DNA of 59,978 bases from the IMG/VR virus record IMGVR_UViG_3300044950_001033, positions 1 through 59,978 of that record; one strand, written 5' to 3'. The notes under the pieces were generated by a model, which saw only the letters and a list, made by a program, of their open reading frames with translations, was not told the origin of the DNA and did not search any database. Below are positions 33,414 to 43,600 of this stretch, in pieces. Every line of letters starts with the position of its first letter. Within the stretch, counting starts at the first letter, position 1. The position numbers and the translations under genes were made by a program. This stretch comes from a virus.

Positions 33414-34796
33414 ATGAACAAAAATTTTGATTATTTAGGGAACACATTTCAACTACAATTACTAAATCAAATAGTGGTAGATAAAGATTTTTCATCTTCT
33501 ATTATGGAAGTAATTGAATCATCGTACTTTGACAATAAGTACTTTAAAATCATTTTACAAATGATTAAAGAATATTACATAAAGTACCAATCTACACCTA
33601 ATTTTGAAACTCTTGACCAAATTGTTAAATCTGAAATTAGTCAAGAAATAGTAGCAAAAGTGGTTTTAGACACCCTAAAACAGGTAAGTGATGCTCCATT
33701 TGAGGGTACAACATTTGTTCAAGAGAAAGCTTTGAAGTTTTGTAAACAACAAGAACTTCAGAAAGCAATGGATAAAGCTCAAAAAATTATTACAGAAGGT
33801 GATTTTGAATCATACGATAAAGTTGAGGGGTTAGTAAGAAATGCATTACAAGTCGGTGAAATTGAAAAAGGACAGACAGACATCTTTGATAACTTAGATA
33901 CCGTATTAGATGAAGATTACAGACACCCAATCCCTATGGGAATTGCGGGTATTGATAGATTACTTAAGGGTGGTTTGGCTAAAGGTGAAATTGGTGTTAT
34001 CTTGGCACCAACAGGGGTTGGTAAGACAACAATTTTAACCAAAATTGCAAACACAGCATTCAATTTAGGGTATAATGTACTTCAAATATTTTTTGAAGAC
34101 AACCCTAAAATTATTCAAAGAAAACACTTCACACTTTGGACAGGGATTGAGCCGGATAATTTGGTTAAAAATAAAGAAGAGGTGATGTCTAAAATAACTG
34201 AAATTAAAGAGACGATGAAAAATGAGTTAATTCTGAAAAAATTAGCTTCTGATACTATGACTATGAATCAAATCAAAAATCAAGTTAGAAAAATTATTGC
34301 CGATGGAACAAAGATTGATTTAATTATGTTAGATTATATTGATTGTATATTACCTGAATCATCAAGTAAAGACGAATGGAAAGCGGAAGGTTCTGTAATG
34401 AGAGGATTTGAAGCAATGTGTCATGAACTAGATTTAGTAGGATGGACCGCAACACAAGGTAATAGGTCTTCAATTTCAGCTGAAGTAGTGACGACCGACC
34501 AAATGGGTGGGTCAATTAAAAAGGCTCAGGTTGGTCACGTAATTATCTCCATTGCAAAAACCCTTCAACAAAAAGAAATGAATTTGGCGACAATCGCTAT
34601 AACAAAATCTCGTCTTGGTAAAGACGGTGTAGTTTTTGAAAATTGTAAATTCAACAATGAGTTATTAGAAATTGATACTGAAAGTTCAGTAACATTCTTA
34701 GGGTTTGGAGAACAACAAGAGGAAAGAAAAAGAGATAGGGTTAAGGAGTTAATGGAAAAAAGAAAACAAAAAGAAGAACAATTAAAACAAAATTAA
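33414..34796 (+). CDS. Replicative DNA helicase (DnaB/gp41-like)
   Basis: This 460-residue RecA-type hexameric helicase would unwind DNA at the replication fork. The N-terminal 160 residues match the helical domain of DnaB-type enzymes. The ATPase core starts [19 protein letters not shown]; Walker A is APTGVGKTT (about 198-206). The Walker B strand is [12 protein letters not shown], followed by the DnaB-like [19 protein letters not shown] block, and the Q-T-R region holds [12 protein letters not shown] and [10 protein letters not shown]. The C-terminus is a basic/acidic tail ([14 protein letters not shown]). T4 gp41 is 475 residues. The gene is followed four bases later by nrdB. A TATTTAA near-copy of the element lies at 33377. 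Confidence 0.9.
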   Translation: MNKNFDYLGNTFQLQLLNQIVVDKDFSSSIMEVIESSYFDNKYFKIILQMIKEYYIKYQSTPNFETLDQIVKSEISQEIVAKVVLDTLKQVSDAPFEGTTFVQEKALKFCKQQELQKAMDKAQKIITEGDFESYDKVEGLVRNALQVGEIEKGQTDIFDNLDTVLDEDYRHPIPMGIAGIDRLLKGGLAKGEIGVILAPTGVGKTTILTKIANTAFNLGYNVLQIFFEDNPKIIQRKHFTLWTGIEPDNLVKNKEEVMSKITEIKETMKNELILKKLASDTMTMNQIKNQVRKIIADGTKIDLIMLDYIDCILPESSSKDEWKAEGSVMRGFEAMCHELDLVGWTATQGNRSSISAEVVTTDQMGGSIKKAQVGHVIISIAKTLQQKEMNLATIAITKSRLGKDGVVFENCKFNNELLEIDTESSVTFLGFGEQQEERKRDRVKELMEKRKQKEEQLKQN

Positions 34797-34800
34797 AAAA

Positions 34801-35751
34801 ATGGAAGAAAAAATATTAAAAGAAAATCCGAATAGATTTGTGATTTTCCCTATTGAACACAACGATATATGGGAATTTTACCAACAACATCAAGCGGCAT
34901 TTTGGACTGCAGAGGAAGTTGATTTATCTAATGATATTAGAGATTGGGAAAATTTAACAGATAATGAAAGATTCTTTGTGAAGAATGTATTGTCATTTTT
35001 TGCAGCATCTGACGGAATTGTTAACGAAAACCTTGCAGAAAATTTCTTAAAAGAAGTTCAATACCCTGAAGCCAAATTCTTCTACGGGTTCCAACTTATG
35101 GCGGAGAATATTCACTCTTTAATGTATTCATTATTGATTGACACTTATATTTCAGACGCAGACGAAAAAGATGAATGTTTTCATGCTATTGATAAATTAC
35201 CTGCGGTTCAAAAGAAAGCCAAATGGGCTTTGGATTGGATTGAAAATTCAACATTCCAAGAGAGATTGGTGGCGTTTGCTGCGGTTGAAGGTATCTTCTT
35301 CTCAGGTTCATTCTGTTCAATCTTTTGGTTGAAATCAAGAGGGATAATGCAAGGGTTATGTAATGCTAACTCACTTATCTTTAAAGATGAAAATTTACAT
35401 TGTGATTTTGCAATCCATTTAATTAATAATCATGTTGAGAATAAACCAAGTGAGAAGAGAATTAGAGAAATCTTATTATCCGCTTTGGAAATTGAAAAAG
35501 AATTTATTACAGAATCTATTCCAGTATCGTTAATTGGTATGAATTCAAACTTAATGAAGCAATACCTTGAGTTTGTTACTGATGGTTTATTAGTTAAGTT
35601 TGGTTGTAAAAAACAATTTAATGTTGAACAACCATTCAAATTTATGGAACAGATAGCTGTTGAAACAAAAGGAAACTTTTTTGAATCAAGAACTATGGAG
35701 TATCAAAAGGCCAAGTTAGGTGAATCATTAACATTTACGGAGGATTTTTAA
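34801..35751 (+). CDS. nrdB: Ribonucleotide reductase class I, small subunit
   Basis: This 316-residue protein generates the tyrosyl radical used to turn ribonucleotides into deoxyribonucleotides. The di-iron ligands are all present: D41 (EEVDLSND), E102 and H105 (AENIHSLMY), E163 ([11 protein letters not shown]), E197 and H200 (DENLHCDFA). The radical tyrosine is Y109. The C-terminus ends TFTEDF, the tail that docks to the large subunit. The sequence resembles the eukaryote-type R2 group also found in Bacteroidota, more than the E. coli type. The nrdA gene starts two bases after its stop, so the two subunits are made together to feed phage DNA synthesis. Confidence 0.95.
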   Translation: MEEKILKENPNRFVIFPIEHNDIWEFYQQHQAAFWTAEEVDLSNDIRDWENLTDNERFFVKNVLSFFAASDGIVNENLAENFLKEVQYPEAKFFYGFQLMAENIHSLMYSLLIDTYISDADEKDECFHAIDKLPAVQKKAKWALDWIENSTFQERLVAFAAVEGIFFSGSFCSIFWLKSRGIMQGLCNANSLIFKDENLHCDFAIHLINNHVENKPSEKRIREILLSALEIEKEFITESIPVSLIGMNSNLMKQYLEFVTDGLLVKFGCKKQFNVEQPFKFMEQIAVETKGNFFESRTMEYQKAKLGESLTFTEDF

Positions 35752-35752
35752 T

Positions 35753-38182
35753 ATGATGTCATTAAAGATAAAAAAAAGAGATGGGGACGAAGTTTCGTTT
35801 AACCCTCAAAAAATATACAATAGAGTTAAAAGAGCAGCAAGAGGATTAACAGTTAATGCTGATGAAGTATTCATTAAAGTTATTACCTCAGTACCAACAG
35901 AGGGTGTTATTACAACCAAAGAGTTAGATAAATTGGTTTACGAGATTGCTGCAGCATATACTGGAAGTCATCACGATTATTCAAGATTAGCGTCTTCAGT
36001 TGCAATTTCTGCATACCATAAAGAAACTGATGAAAGTTTCTGTAATACAATGCACACCTTACATGTTGATGGTATCATTAACGATAAGTTAATGGAAACT
36101 ATTGAACTTTATGGTCCTGAAAATATTGATTCTGTAATAAATCACGAGAATGATTACAATTTTGATTATTTTGCGTGGAAATCATTACAAGAAATGTATT
36201 TGTTAAAAACTCCCGAAGGTAAGGCAATTGAAAGACCTCAACACATGTACATGAGAGTTGCTTTATGGGTTACTAAATCATTTGAACAAGCGGTTGAGTA
36301 TTACCAATCATTGTCAAACCAACTTATTTCTCCAGCAACACCAATCATGATTAATGCAGGAACCAAGACACCTCAATTAGCGTCTTGTGTATTGAAATAC
36401 AATCATGGGGATTCAAGAGAAGGGTTATTACAAACATTCAACGATATTTCAACCTATTCATCAGATGCAGCAGGTATTGGATTATGTATGTCTAACATTC
36501 GTAGTAAAGAAAGTAGAATTAACTCATCAGGAGGATTTGCTGGTGGTCTATTAAAATACTTAAAAATTGTTAATGAGGGGTTAAGATTCTTCAATCAACA
36601 AGGAAGAAGACCGGGTAGTGCAGCTATCTACATTGAACCTTGGCATAAAGACATCATGGACTTACTTGAAATCAAAAAGAACACAGGTGCTGAAGAGATG
36701 AGAGCAAGAGATTTGTTTACATCTATATGGTTACCAGACAACTTCATGAACGCAGTTAAAGACAACGGGGATTGGTATTTATTCTGTCCTAATGATATTG
36801 TTAAGGCGGGTATTAAACCATTACAAGAAGCTTATGGTGATGAGTATGAATCAAACTACAATAAAGCGGTTGAACTTGGTTTAGGTAAAAAGGTTAAAGC
36901 TCAAACAATTTGGAATAAAATTATTGAATCTCAAGTTGAAACAGGAGTGCCTTATTTATGTTCTAAAGATAGTGCTAACAGAAAGACAAATCATCAAAAC
37001 ATTGGGGTGATTAAACAATCTAACTTATGTAATGAGATTTACCAATATACTGATGAAACTACTACGGCAATCTGTACATTATCATCTATGGTATTAAAGA
37101 ATTTTATTATTAAAGGTGAGTTCAATTTTAACTTACTTTATAGTGAGGTTAGAAAAGTTGTTAGAGCACTTAACAAAGTGGTTGACATTAATAGTTATTC
37201 AACTGAACAAGGTAGAAAAGGTGGATTAGAACAAAGAGCAATTGCGATTGGAACTCAAGGACTTGCTGATGTATTTTATTTGATGGACTATATCTTTACA
37301 TCGGGAGAAGCAAAAAAATTAAATAAAGAAATTTTTGAAACTATCTACTTTGCGGCAATCACCGAAAGTATGGAATTATGTAAATCAGGGGGATATAAAC
37401 CATACAAATTTTTTAAAGGTTCACCAATGTCAAAAGGGGAATTCCAATTTGATATGTGGGGATTAGATTACGAAGGATTAAGTAGAATGTGGGATTGGGA
37501 TTCACTAAAATTAGAAGTGTCTAATCACGGGGTTTGTAACTCGTTATTTACGGCTCAGATGCCAGTTGCATCTTCTGCTAAAATCACAGGTTCATTTGAA
37601 ATGACAGAACCAGCTCATTCGGCATTATTTAATCGTCGTGTAGTTGGAGGAGAAATCTTAATTGTTAACAAATACTTAATTAGTGATTTTGAAAAATTAG
37701 GAGTATGGTGTGAAGATTTGAAAAATGAAATCATCATGAATGAAGGTTCAATTCAAAATATTAACTTTAATCATTACCTTGACACAGAAGACAAGAATTA
37801 CAACAAAAAAGTTAAAAGAATTGAACATTTGATTCCAAAATACAAAACAATTTGGGAGATATCTCAAAGAGAACTTATTGATATGGCGGCTGACAGAGCA
37901 CCATTCATTGACCAATCACAATCAATGAATATCTATATGTCTAATCCAACATTGTCAAAGATTTCATCATCACACTTCCATTCTTGGGGTAAAGGATTAA
38001 AAACTCTTTGTTATTATGTAAGAACAAAAGCTATATCAACGGGAGCTAAACACTTAGCGGTAGACATTTCAAAGGTACAAAAACCTAAAAATGTTGAAGT
38101 CCCTAAAGTAGACTATAGTAACATGAATTTACCACCCAAACCTGAAGGTATTGAAATTGATTGTTTTGGATGTTCATCTTAA
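35753..38182 (+). CDS. nrdA: Ribonucleotide reductase class I, large subunit
   Basis: This 809-residue catalytic subunit is complete. An ATP-cone (residues 1 to about 90, KIKKRDGDEVSFNPQKI) allows overall activity control by ATP/dATP. Catalytic residues visible are C212 (ASCVLKY), the NLCNEI loop (N424, C426, E428), C441 (ICTLSS), the radical-path tyrosines Y754-Y755 (LCYYVRT), and the C-terminal reducing cysteine pair C804/C807 (CFGCSS). The protein is close in size to the E. coli enzyme (761). An ATG-ATG pair gives two possible starts one codon apart. It is the last gene of the replication block and is followed by a strong terminator. It works with NrdB to raise the dNTP pool. Confidence 0.95.
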   Translation: MMSLKIKKRDGDEVSFNPQKIYNRVKRAARGLTVNADEVFIKVITSVPTEGVITTKELDKLVYEIAAAYTGSHHDYSRLASSVAISAYHKETDESFCNTMHTLHVDGIINDKLMETIELYGPENIDSVINHENDYNFDYFAWKSLQEMYLLKTPEGKAIERPQHMYMRVALWVTKSFEQAVEYYQSLSNQLISPATPIMINAGTKTPQLASCVLKYNHGDSREGLLQTFNDISTYSSDAAGIGLCMSNIRSKESRINSSGGFAGGLLKYLKIVNEGLRFFNQQGRRPGSAAIYIEPWHKDIMDLLEIKKNTGAEEMRARDLFTSIWLPDNFMNAVKDNGDWYLFCPNDIVKAGIKPLQEAYGDEYESNYNKAVELGLGKKVKAQTIWNKIIESQVETGVPYLCSKDSANRKTNHQNIGVIKQSNLCNEIYQYTDETTTAICTLSSMVLKNFIIKGEFNFNLLYSEVRKVVRALNKVVDINSYSTEQGRKGGLEQRAIAIGTQGLADVFYLMDYIFTSGEAKKLNKEIFETIYFAAITESMELCKSGGYKPYKFFKGSPMSKGEFQFDMWGLDYEGLSRMWDWDSLKLEVSNHGVCNSLFTAQMPVASSAKITGSFEMTEPAHSALFNRRVVGGEILIVNKYLISDFEKLGVWCEDLKNEIIMNEGSIQNINFNHYLDTEDKNYNKKVKRIEHLIPKYKTIWEISQRELIDMAADRAPFIDQSQSMNIYMSNPTLSKISSSHFHSWGKGLKTLCYYVRTKAISTGAKHLAVDISKVQKPKNVEVPKVDYSNMNLPPKPEGIEIDCFGCSS

Positions 38183-38188
38183 TTATTA

Positions 38189-38217
38189 AAATAATCCCGG
38201 CAATGTCGGGATTATTT
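38189..38217 (+). terminator. Intrinsic terminator after nrdA
   Basis: An 11-base stem (AAATAATCCCG and its complement) with a 7-base loop runs into ATTTTTAGG. It closes the replication block and precedes the next TATTTAT element. Confidence 0.85.
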
Positions 38218-38226
38218 ATTTTTAGG

Positions 38227-38233
38227 TATTTAT
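38227..38233 (+). promoter_or_regulatory. TATTTAT element before the baseplate wedge operon
   Basis: TATTTATAAGAAAT lies 31 bases before the gp25-like ATG at 38265, directly after the nrdA terminator. Confidence 0.45.
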
Positions 38234-38264
38234 AAGAAATAATCACAACACTATAATTATAGAT

Positions 38265-38735
38265 ATGGCAGCAGGTACAACATACGGTCTTAATTTTCCT
38301 TTTAGAAATTCTAAAAGAGGAGATTATTTGGAATTAACTCAATTTGAAGCTCAAGAAGTAAAGGCGGATTTAATCCATTTATTGTTAACAAGAAAAGGTA
38401 CAAGATATTATCTACCTGATTTTGGTACTAGGTTATATGAGTTCTTATTTGAACCATTTGATGGTCTTACTTTTGATGCAATTGAATCTGACATTAGAGA
38501 AGCGGTTTCAAATTATATGCCAAATTTATTATTAAATAATATAACAATAACACCAGCAGACCCTCAAGAAGAAGTTGATATCGCAACAGGACAAAATTCT
38601 ATCGGTAGTAGTGAATCACCAATCTATAGATTTCCTGGTAAAGGAACTTCAGAATATACTGCTAAAATTAAAATAGACTACTCAACAGATAAAAACACTT
38701 TTGCACAAAGTGATTTTGTTATTATTAATATTTAA
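38265..38735 (+). CDS. Baseplate wedge protein, gp25-like
   Basis: This 156-residue protein is a GPW/gp25-family wedge component, which helps start sheath assembly at the baseplate. The signature is EVKADLIHLLLTRKGTRYYL followed by PDFGTRLYEFLFEP (about 30-65), then a helix that ends in the NNITI strand. A Ser/Gly-rich insert at about 105-125 separates the last two strands, and the protein is a little longer than T4 gp25 (132 residues). It precedes the gp6-like gene by five bases, the same pair order as in many contractile tails. The family call is secure. Confidence 0.9.
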   Translation: MAAGTTYGLNFPFRNSKRGDYLELTQFEAQEVKADLIHLLLTRKGTRYYLPDFGTRLYEFLFEPFDGLTFDAIESDIREAVSNYMPNLLLNNITITPADPQEEVDIATGQNSIGSSESPIYRFPGKGTSEYTAKIKIDYSTDKNTFAQSDFVIINI

Positions 38736-38740
38736 TATAG

Positions 38741-40579
38741 ATGGCAAATCGTAATATATCATATACAACTAGAGATTATCAGGGGATAAGAACAGAGTTA
38801 TTAAACTATGTTAAAACTTATTATCCTGAATTAATACAAGACTTTAATGATGCTTCGGTATTTTCTGTGTTCTTGGATTTAAATGCTGCCGTAGCAGATA
38901 ACTTACATTATCACATAGATAGAAGTATTCAAGAGACAGTTCTTCAATACGCTCAACAAAGGTCTTCAATTTACAATATTGCAAGAACTTATGGATTAAA
39001 ATTACCGGGTCAAAGACCTTCGGTTGCTTTAGTTGATTTCTCTATTACAGTTCCTGCTTTTGGGGATAAAGAAGATGAAAGATATTTGGGTACTTTAACA
39101 AGAGGTTCACAAATTACAGGCGCGGGTATTGTATTTGAAAACATTTATGATATTGATTTTACATCACCATATAATGCTCAAGGTTTTCCAAACAGACTTA
39201 AAATACCTAATTTCAACGCCAATAATGTATTAATTAATTACACAATAACAAAAAGAGAACTTGTAGTTAATGGTATTACTAAGGTATTCAAAAGAGTTAT
39301 TACGCCAAATGATGTAAGACCATTTTTTGAATTATTCTTACCTGAAAAAAACGTTTTAGGGATTACAAGTGTTTTATTAAAAAGTGGGACTGAATATACA
39401 AATATACCGACAGCAGCTGAATTTTTAGGTGTGTCAAATAAATGGTATGAAGTAGACGCTTTGGCTGAAGATAGAGTTTTTATTGAAGACCCGACAAAAG
39501 TTTCTGACCAACCAGGGATTAAAGTTGGTAGATATATTCAAACACAAAATAGATTTATGACAGAGTATACGCCTGAAGGATTTAAAAAAATGACTTTTGG
39601 TGGAGGAACTAATACAGCCCAAGACGCGTTAAATCAATTTACAACGGTGGGTGCAACATTAGACTTACAAAGATATTCTAATAACTTTTCATTAGGTTCT
39701 GCATTAATCCCGAACTCAACATTATTCATACAATATAGAGTTGGTGGTGGATTAGCAACAAATTTAGGGACAAATGTAATTACTCAAATCGGTACCGTTT
39801 CGTTTTATGTTAATGGACCATCAGAATTAACAAACTCTTCAGTTGTTAACTCGTTAAGATGTAATAATGTTACCGCAGCTATTGGTGGCGCGGGTATTCC
39901 ATCATTAGAAGAAATACGAAATTATGTTTCATTTAACTTCGCAGCACAAAAAAGAGCTGTTACAGTTCAAGATTATGAGGCGATAATTAGAAATATGCCG
40001 GCAGAATTTGGGGCACCTGCGAAAGTAGCAATTACAGAAAATAATAATAAAATATTAATTCAATTATTGTCATATGATACTTCAGGTAAATTAACTAACA
40101 TTGTATCAGACACATTAAGACAAAATGTTGCAACATACTTGTCAAATTATAGAATGATGAATGATTACATTTCAATATTAACGGCTGAAGTTATTGACCT
40201 TAGTGTGGATGTACAAATTGTTTTAGACTCTGCACAAAATTCAGGACAAATTATTGCAGATGTCGTTGATAAAATATCAACATATTTTAATCCACAAATA
40301 AGACAATTAGGACAAAATGTTTATTTGTCAGAAATTAAAAGTATTGTTCAAAACCAAAATGGTGTATTAACAGTTGCAGGACTTAATGTTTATAATAATG
40401 TTGGTGGGCAATATTCATCAGCAGAAACATCAATGCAATATTCGGACCCTGAAACTAAAGAAATCGCACCTGTAGATGATACAATTTTTGCACAACCTTC
40501 ACAAGTTTATCAAATTAGATATCCTAATAAAGATATCCGAGTATCTGTTAAAAATTTCCAATCTGTTACCTTCTCATAA
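38741..40579 (+). CDS. Baseplate wedge protein, gp6/gpJ-like
   Basis: This 612-residue protein is the wedge backbone subunit (T4 gp6 is 660 residues; P2 gpJ is a shorter relative), which forms a ring linking wedges. The N-terminus (MANRNISYTTRDYQGIRTEL, then DFNDASVFSVFLDLNAAVAD) and the segment LEEIRNYVSFNFAAQKRAVT with TVQDYEAIIRNMP are typical of this family, as is the C-terminal LYLNPQIRQLG-like stretch (here STYFNPQIRQLGQ). It is encoded five bases after gp25, so both are coupled. It is followed by a 98-base gap with a new TATTTAT element. Confidence 0.9.
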   Translation: MANRNISYTTRDYQGIRTELLNYVKTYYPELIQDFNDASVFSVFLDLNAAVADNLHYHIDRSIQETVLQYAQQRSSIYNIARTYGLKLPGQRPSVALVDFSITVPAFGDKEDERYLGTLTRGSQITGAGIVFENIYDIDFTSPYNAQGFPNRLKIPNFNANNVLINYTITKRELVVNGITKVFKRVITPNDVRPFFELFLPEKNVLGITSVLLKSGTEYTNIPTAAEFLGVSNKWYEVDALAEDRVFIEDPTKVSDQPGIKVGRYIQTQNRFMTEYTPEGFKKMTFGGGTNTAQDALNQFTTVGATLDLQRYSNNFSLGSALIPNSTLFIQYRVGGGLATNLGTNVITQIGTVSFYVNGPSELTNSSVVNSLRCNNVTAAIGGAGIPSLEEIRNYVSFNFAAQKRAVTVQDYEAIIRNMPAEFGAPAKVAITENNNKILIQLLSYDTSGKLTNIVSDTLRQNVATYLSNYRMMNDYISILTAEVIDLSVDVQIVLDSAQNSGQIIADVVDKISTYFNPQIRQLGQNVYLSEIKSIVQNQNGVLTVAGLNVYNNVGGQYSSAETSMQYSDPETKEIAPVDDTIFAQPSQVYQIRYPNKDIRVSVKNFQSVTFS

Positions 40580-40654
40580 TATAGGTTTATTCTTGAATTG
40601 ATTAGTTTATAATTTAAAAAGAGTGTGTTTGTATTCCAAAAATAACACATAAAC

Positions 40655-40661
40655 TATTTAT
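40655..40661 (+). promoter_or_regulatory. TATTTAT element before the 1713-residue gene
   Basis: TATTTATAAATTAAAGG lies 16 bases before the ATG at 40678 in the 98-base gap. This start has one of the few purine-rich leaders (AAAGG). Confidence 0.42.
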
Positions 40662-40677
40662 AAATTAAAGGTATTAC

Positions 40678-43600
40678 ATGGGTCAATCATATAGAATAAA
40701 AACTGAACTTGGTGTCAATAAGACAATCAATGTACAATTAGACCAAGATTTTGAGTTTTTAGAAATATTATCATTAAAAATACAACAAACAGATGTTTAC
40801 ACAAGAAGTTGTGCTGACTATGGTGTATTAGTAGGTAGAGTAATTGCAAATGGAGGATTTGGGGTACCTAACGCCAGAGTTTCGGTGTTTATCCCAATTA
40901 CAGTTGCCGACCAATCAAACCCTTTAATCTCAAGTATCTACCCTTATAAATCACCTACAGATAAAAATGAGGATGGTTATAGATACAATCTTTTACCTTA
41001 CGAAAAATCTTATTCAAAACACGCAGCAACGGGTACTTTACCATCAAGGATTGATTCTTTAACAGGTTCTACCGCTGTTGAAATATTTGACAAATACTAT
41101 AAATTTACGGCCAAAACAAATGAGAGTGGTGATTATATGATAATGGGAGTTCCTTTGGGGAATCAAACCGTTGTCATGGATGTGGATTTATCGGACATTG
41201 GTGAATTTTCATTAACACCTCAAGATTTAATTAGAATGGGACTTGCAACTGAAGGACAAGTTGCGGGTAATAAATTTAGAACTTCTACTGATTTAAAATC
41301 ATTACCACAAATTATTAATATTGTTAAAAGCGCTGAGATTTCTCCATTATGGGGAGACCCGACTACCTGTCAAATAGCCGTTAATAGATTAGATTTTGAT
41401 TTAAGAGATGAGGCAAATGTTGATATACAACCGACATCAGTATTCATGGGTTCAATGTTTTCATCTTCTGATGGGTTTAAAGTTAGAGATAATTGTAAAC
41501 CAAGAGATGATATGGGTAATCTTTGTGGATTAACAACAGCTCCTGGTCAAATACTTGCAATTAGACAAACAATTCAACAAGATTCTGAAGGTAATCCTGT
41601 ATTAGAGCAATATGATTTAGAACAGGCTGGAAATGTTATTGATGCGAGTGGTACATGGTTAATTGAATTACCTATGAATTTAGATTACTTTATCACAAAT
41701 GAATTTGGAGAAAAAATAATATCTTACGACCCAACAGTTGGAATCCCAACAAAAGGTAAATATAGATTTAAAGTAAAATGGACACAACCAAATGATTTAA
41801 CATTAGCAACAAGGAGACCATATTTTTTAATCCCTAATGTTAAAGAATATGGGTGGACTACTAGTGAGTCGGACCCAACAAGTAGAGGACCAGTATCGGG
41901 ATATACAAATAAACAAAAACAACAATTAAGTTCATATTATTTTGGTTTGGCTTGGAGTGGATATACTGATGGTTTTATCGACCAACAAAAAATAGATAAA
42001 TTAAATGAATCTATTGATTGTAATGACACTTTTTATCAATTTGAATTTAATAGAGTTTATACCGTTTCATCATTTATTGACCAATGGAAAAAAGGAGGGA
42101 ACTTTATTGGTCCATCTTCAGGTAATTTTATTGGTATTAAAGAAATTGATTCCTTTGATTGTGAAGATACTGTAAATAAATTTCCTGTTAATGACGGATT
42201 TAAAAATTTTGATTTATTATACTTTTTATTTTCAATTATATTCACAATTTTACAACCTGTTGGGATAATCGTTTTAGTAATTGCCCATATTTTATTATAT
42301 CTGTATAACCTAATCGCAGACTTTTTATGTTGGCTTTCTAAACAAGGAATAGGTAGGCCAATTAATTGGAAACCATTTAGATGGTTGAATAAATATTGTC
42401 CTAAAAAAGATTTTACAGTTAGATTACCGATGATTACTTATCCTGAATGCCAAGCCTGTGGTTGTGAACAAAATATACAAACAAAACCAAACAATACTGC
42501 GTTTACAAATTCACAAGGTACAGGAGCTTTAACTTTATTATCGGATTCTACCTTATATGAAGACAAACTTCAATCGACTTATTTTTCTGGGGATACTGAA
42601 AATGGTGCTGATTGGTCTATTATGTTTTCACAATCTCTTGCGGGTTTCTGTCCGACTGCAGAACTTTCCAATCCAATCAGTTATAAACTACCTATTTCTC
42701 AAATAATAACTTTAAGTGATAATAGACAAAGATTTGTACAATCATATGATTTACCTGTTGGAGAAAGAATTAATATTTTTAATCAAAGGAGTTCTTTTTT
42801 TACAGATATTAATAAAATTAAAGTTACTGTGGCTAAAGATTTAAATGCTGGTAAATACCATTATGATAATACATTAACAGTTTTATCCCAAGAACCTATA
42901 CCTGCTGGTACGTTATTAAGTTTTATTAATATTACAGGTACTACGGATATGAACTATACTTATTCAGCATCAACTCCAACTGGGACTATAACAGGTATTA
43001 GCGGTGAAACTTATAATGGCACTGGTGCGACTACAGTTAATGTTTCATATGCAATAAATCAAGTTACTAATTCTGTGCCAGTTACATATAATCTACCTTA
43101 TGGGTCTGGTGAAACTAATTATAAATTTCCTGCTGACGTAGAATATTTTCAGGTTGTAACGGCAATTACCGTTGCTGATGCCGCAAAATTATGGAATACA
43201 GGTACAACACAATCATTTGGTAATATTTTATTGGAACCAACAGAAGCGACCGATTGGATTTCAGAATATCTTGGTGGTGTGGGATTTAGATTTATACCAT
43301 ACAGAAATCCTGGATTGTCTTTTGTTGCAACAGATTATTATGAAGCATTCCAAACACAATATGTGTTGGTGTTACAAAGAGGTGTTGACCCATATTCTCC
43401 TGTGTATCGAAATGAGTATAGTTTGGGTAATATATTTGGAACCAATGAATTTGACCCAAATTGGACATTTACTGCGGAAACAAGACTTAATATTCCTATA
43501 CAAAAATTAAGTAATCCGACTATCTCTGTTCAAGGATATTCTCAAAATGAAATATTTTATCAGTCTTACTTTTTTAAACCTGGTACAACAACTCAACCAA

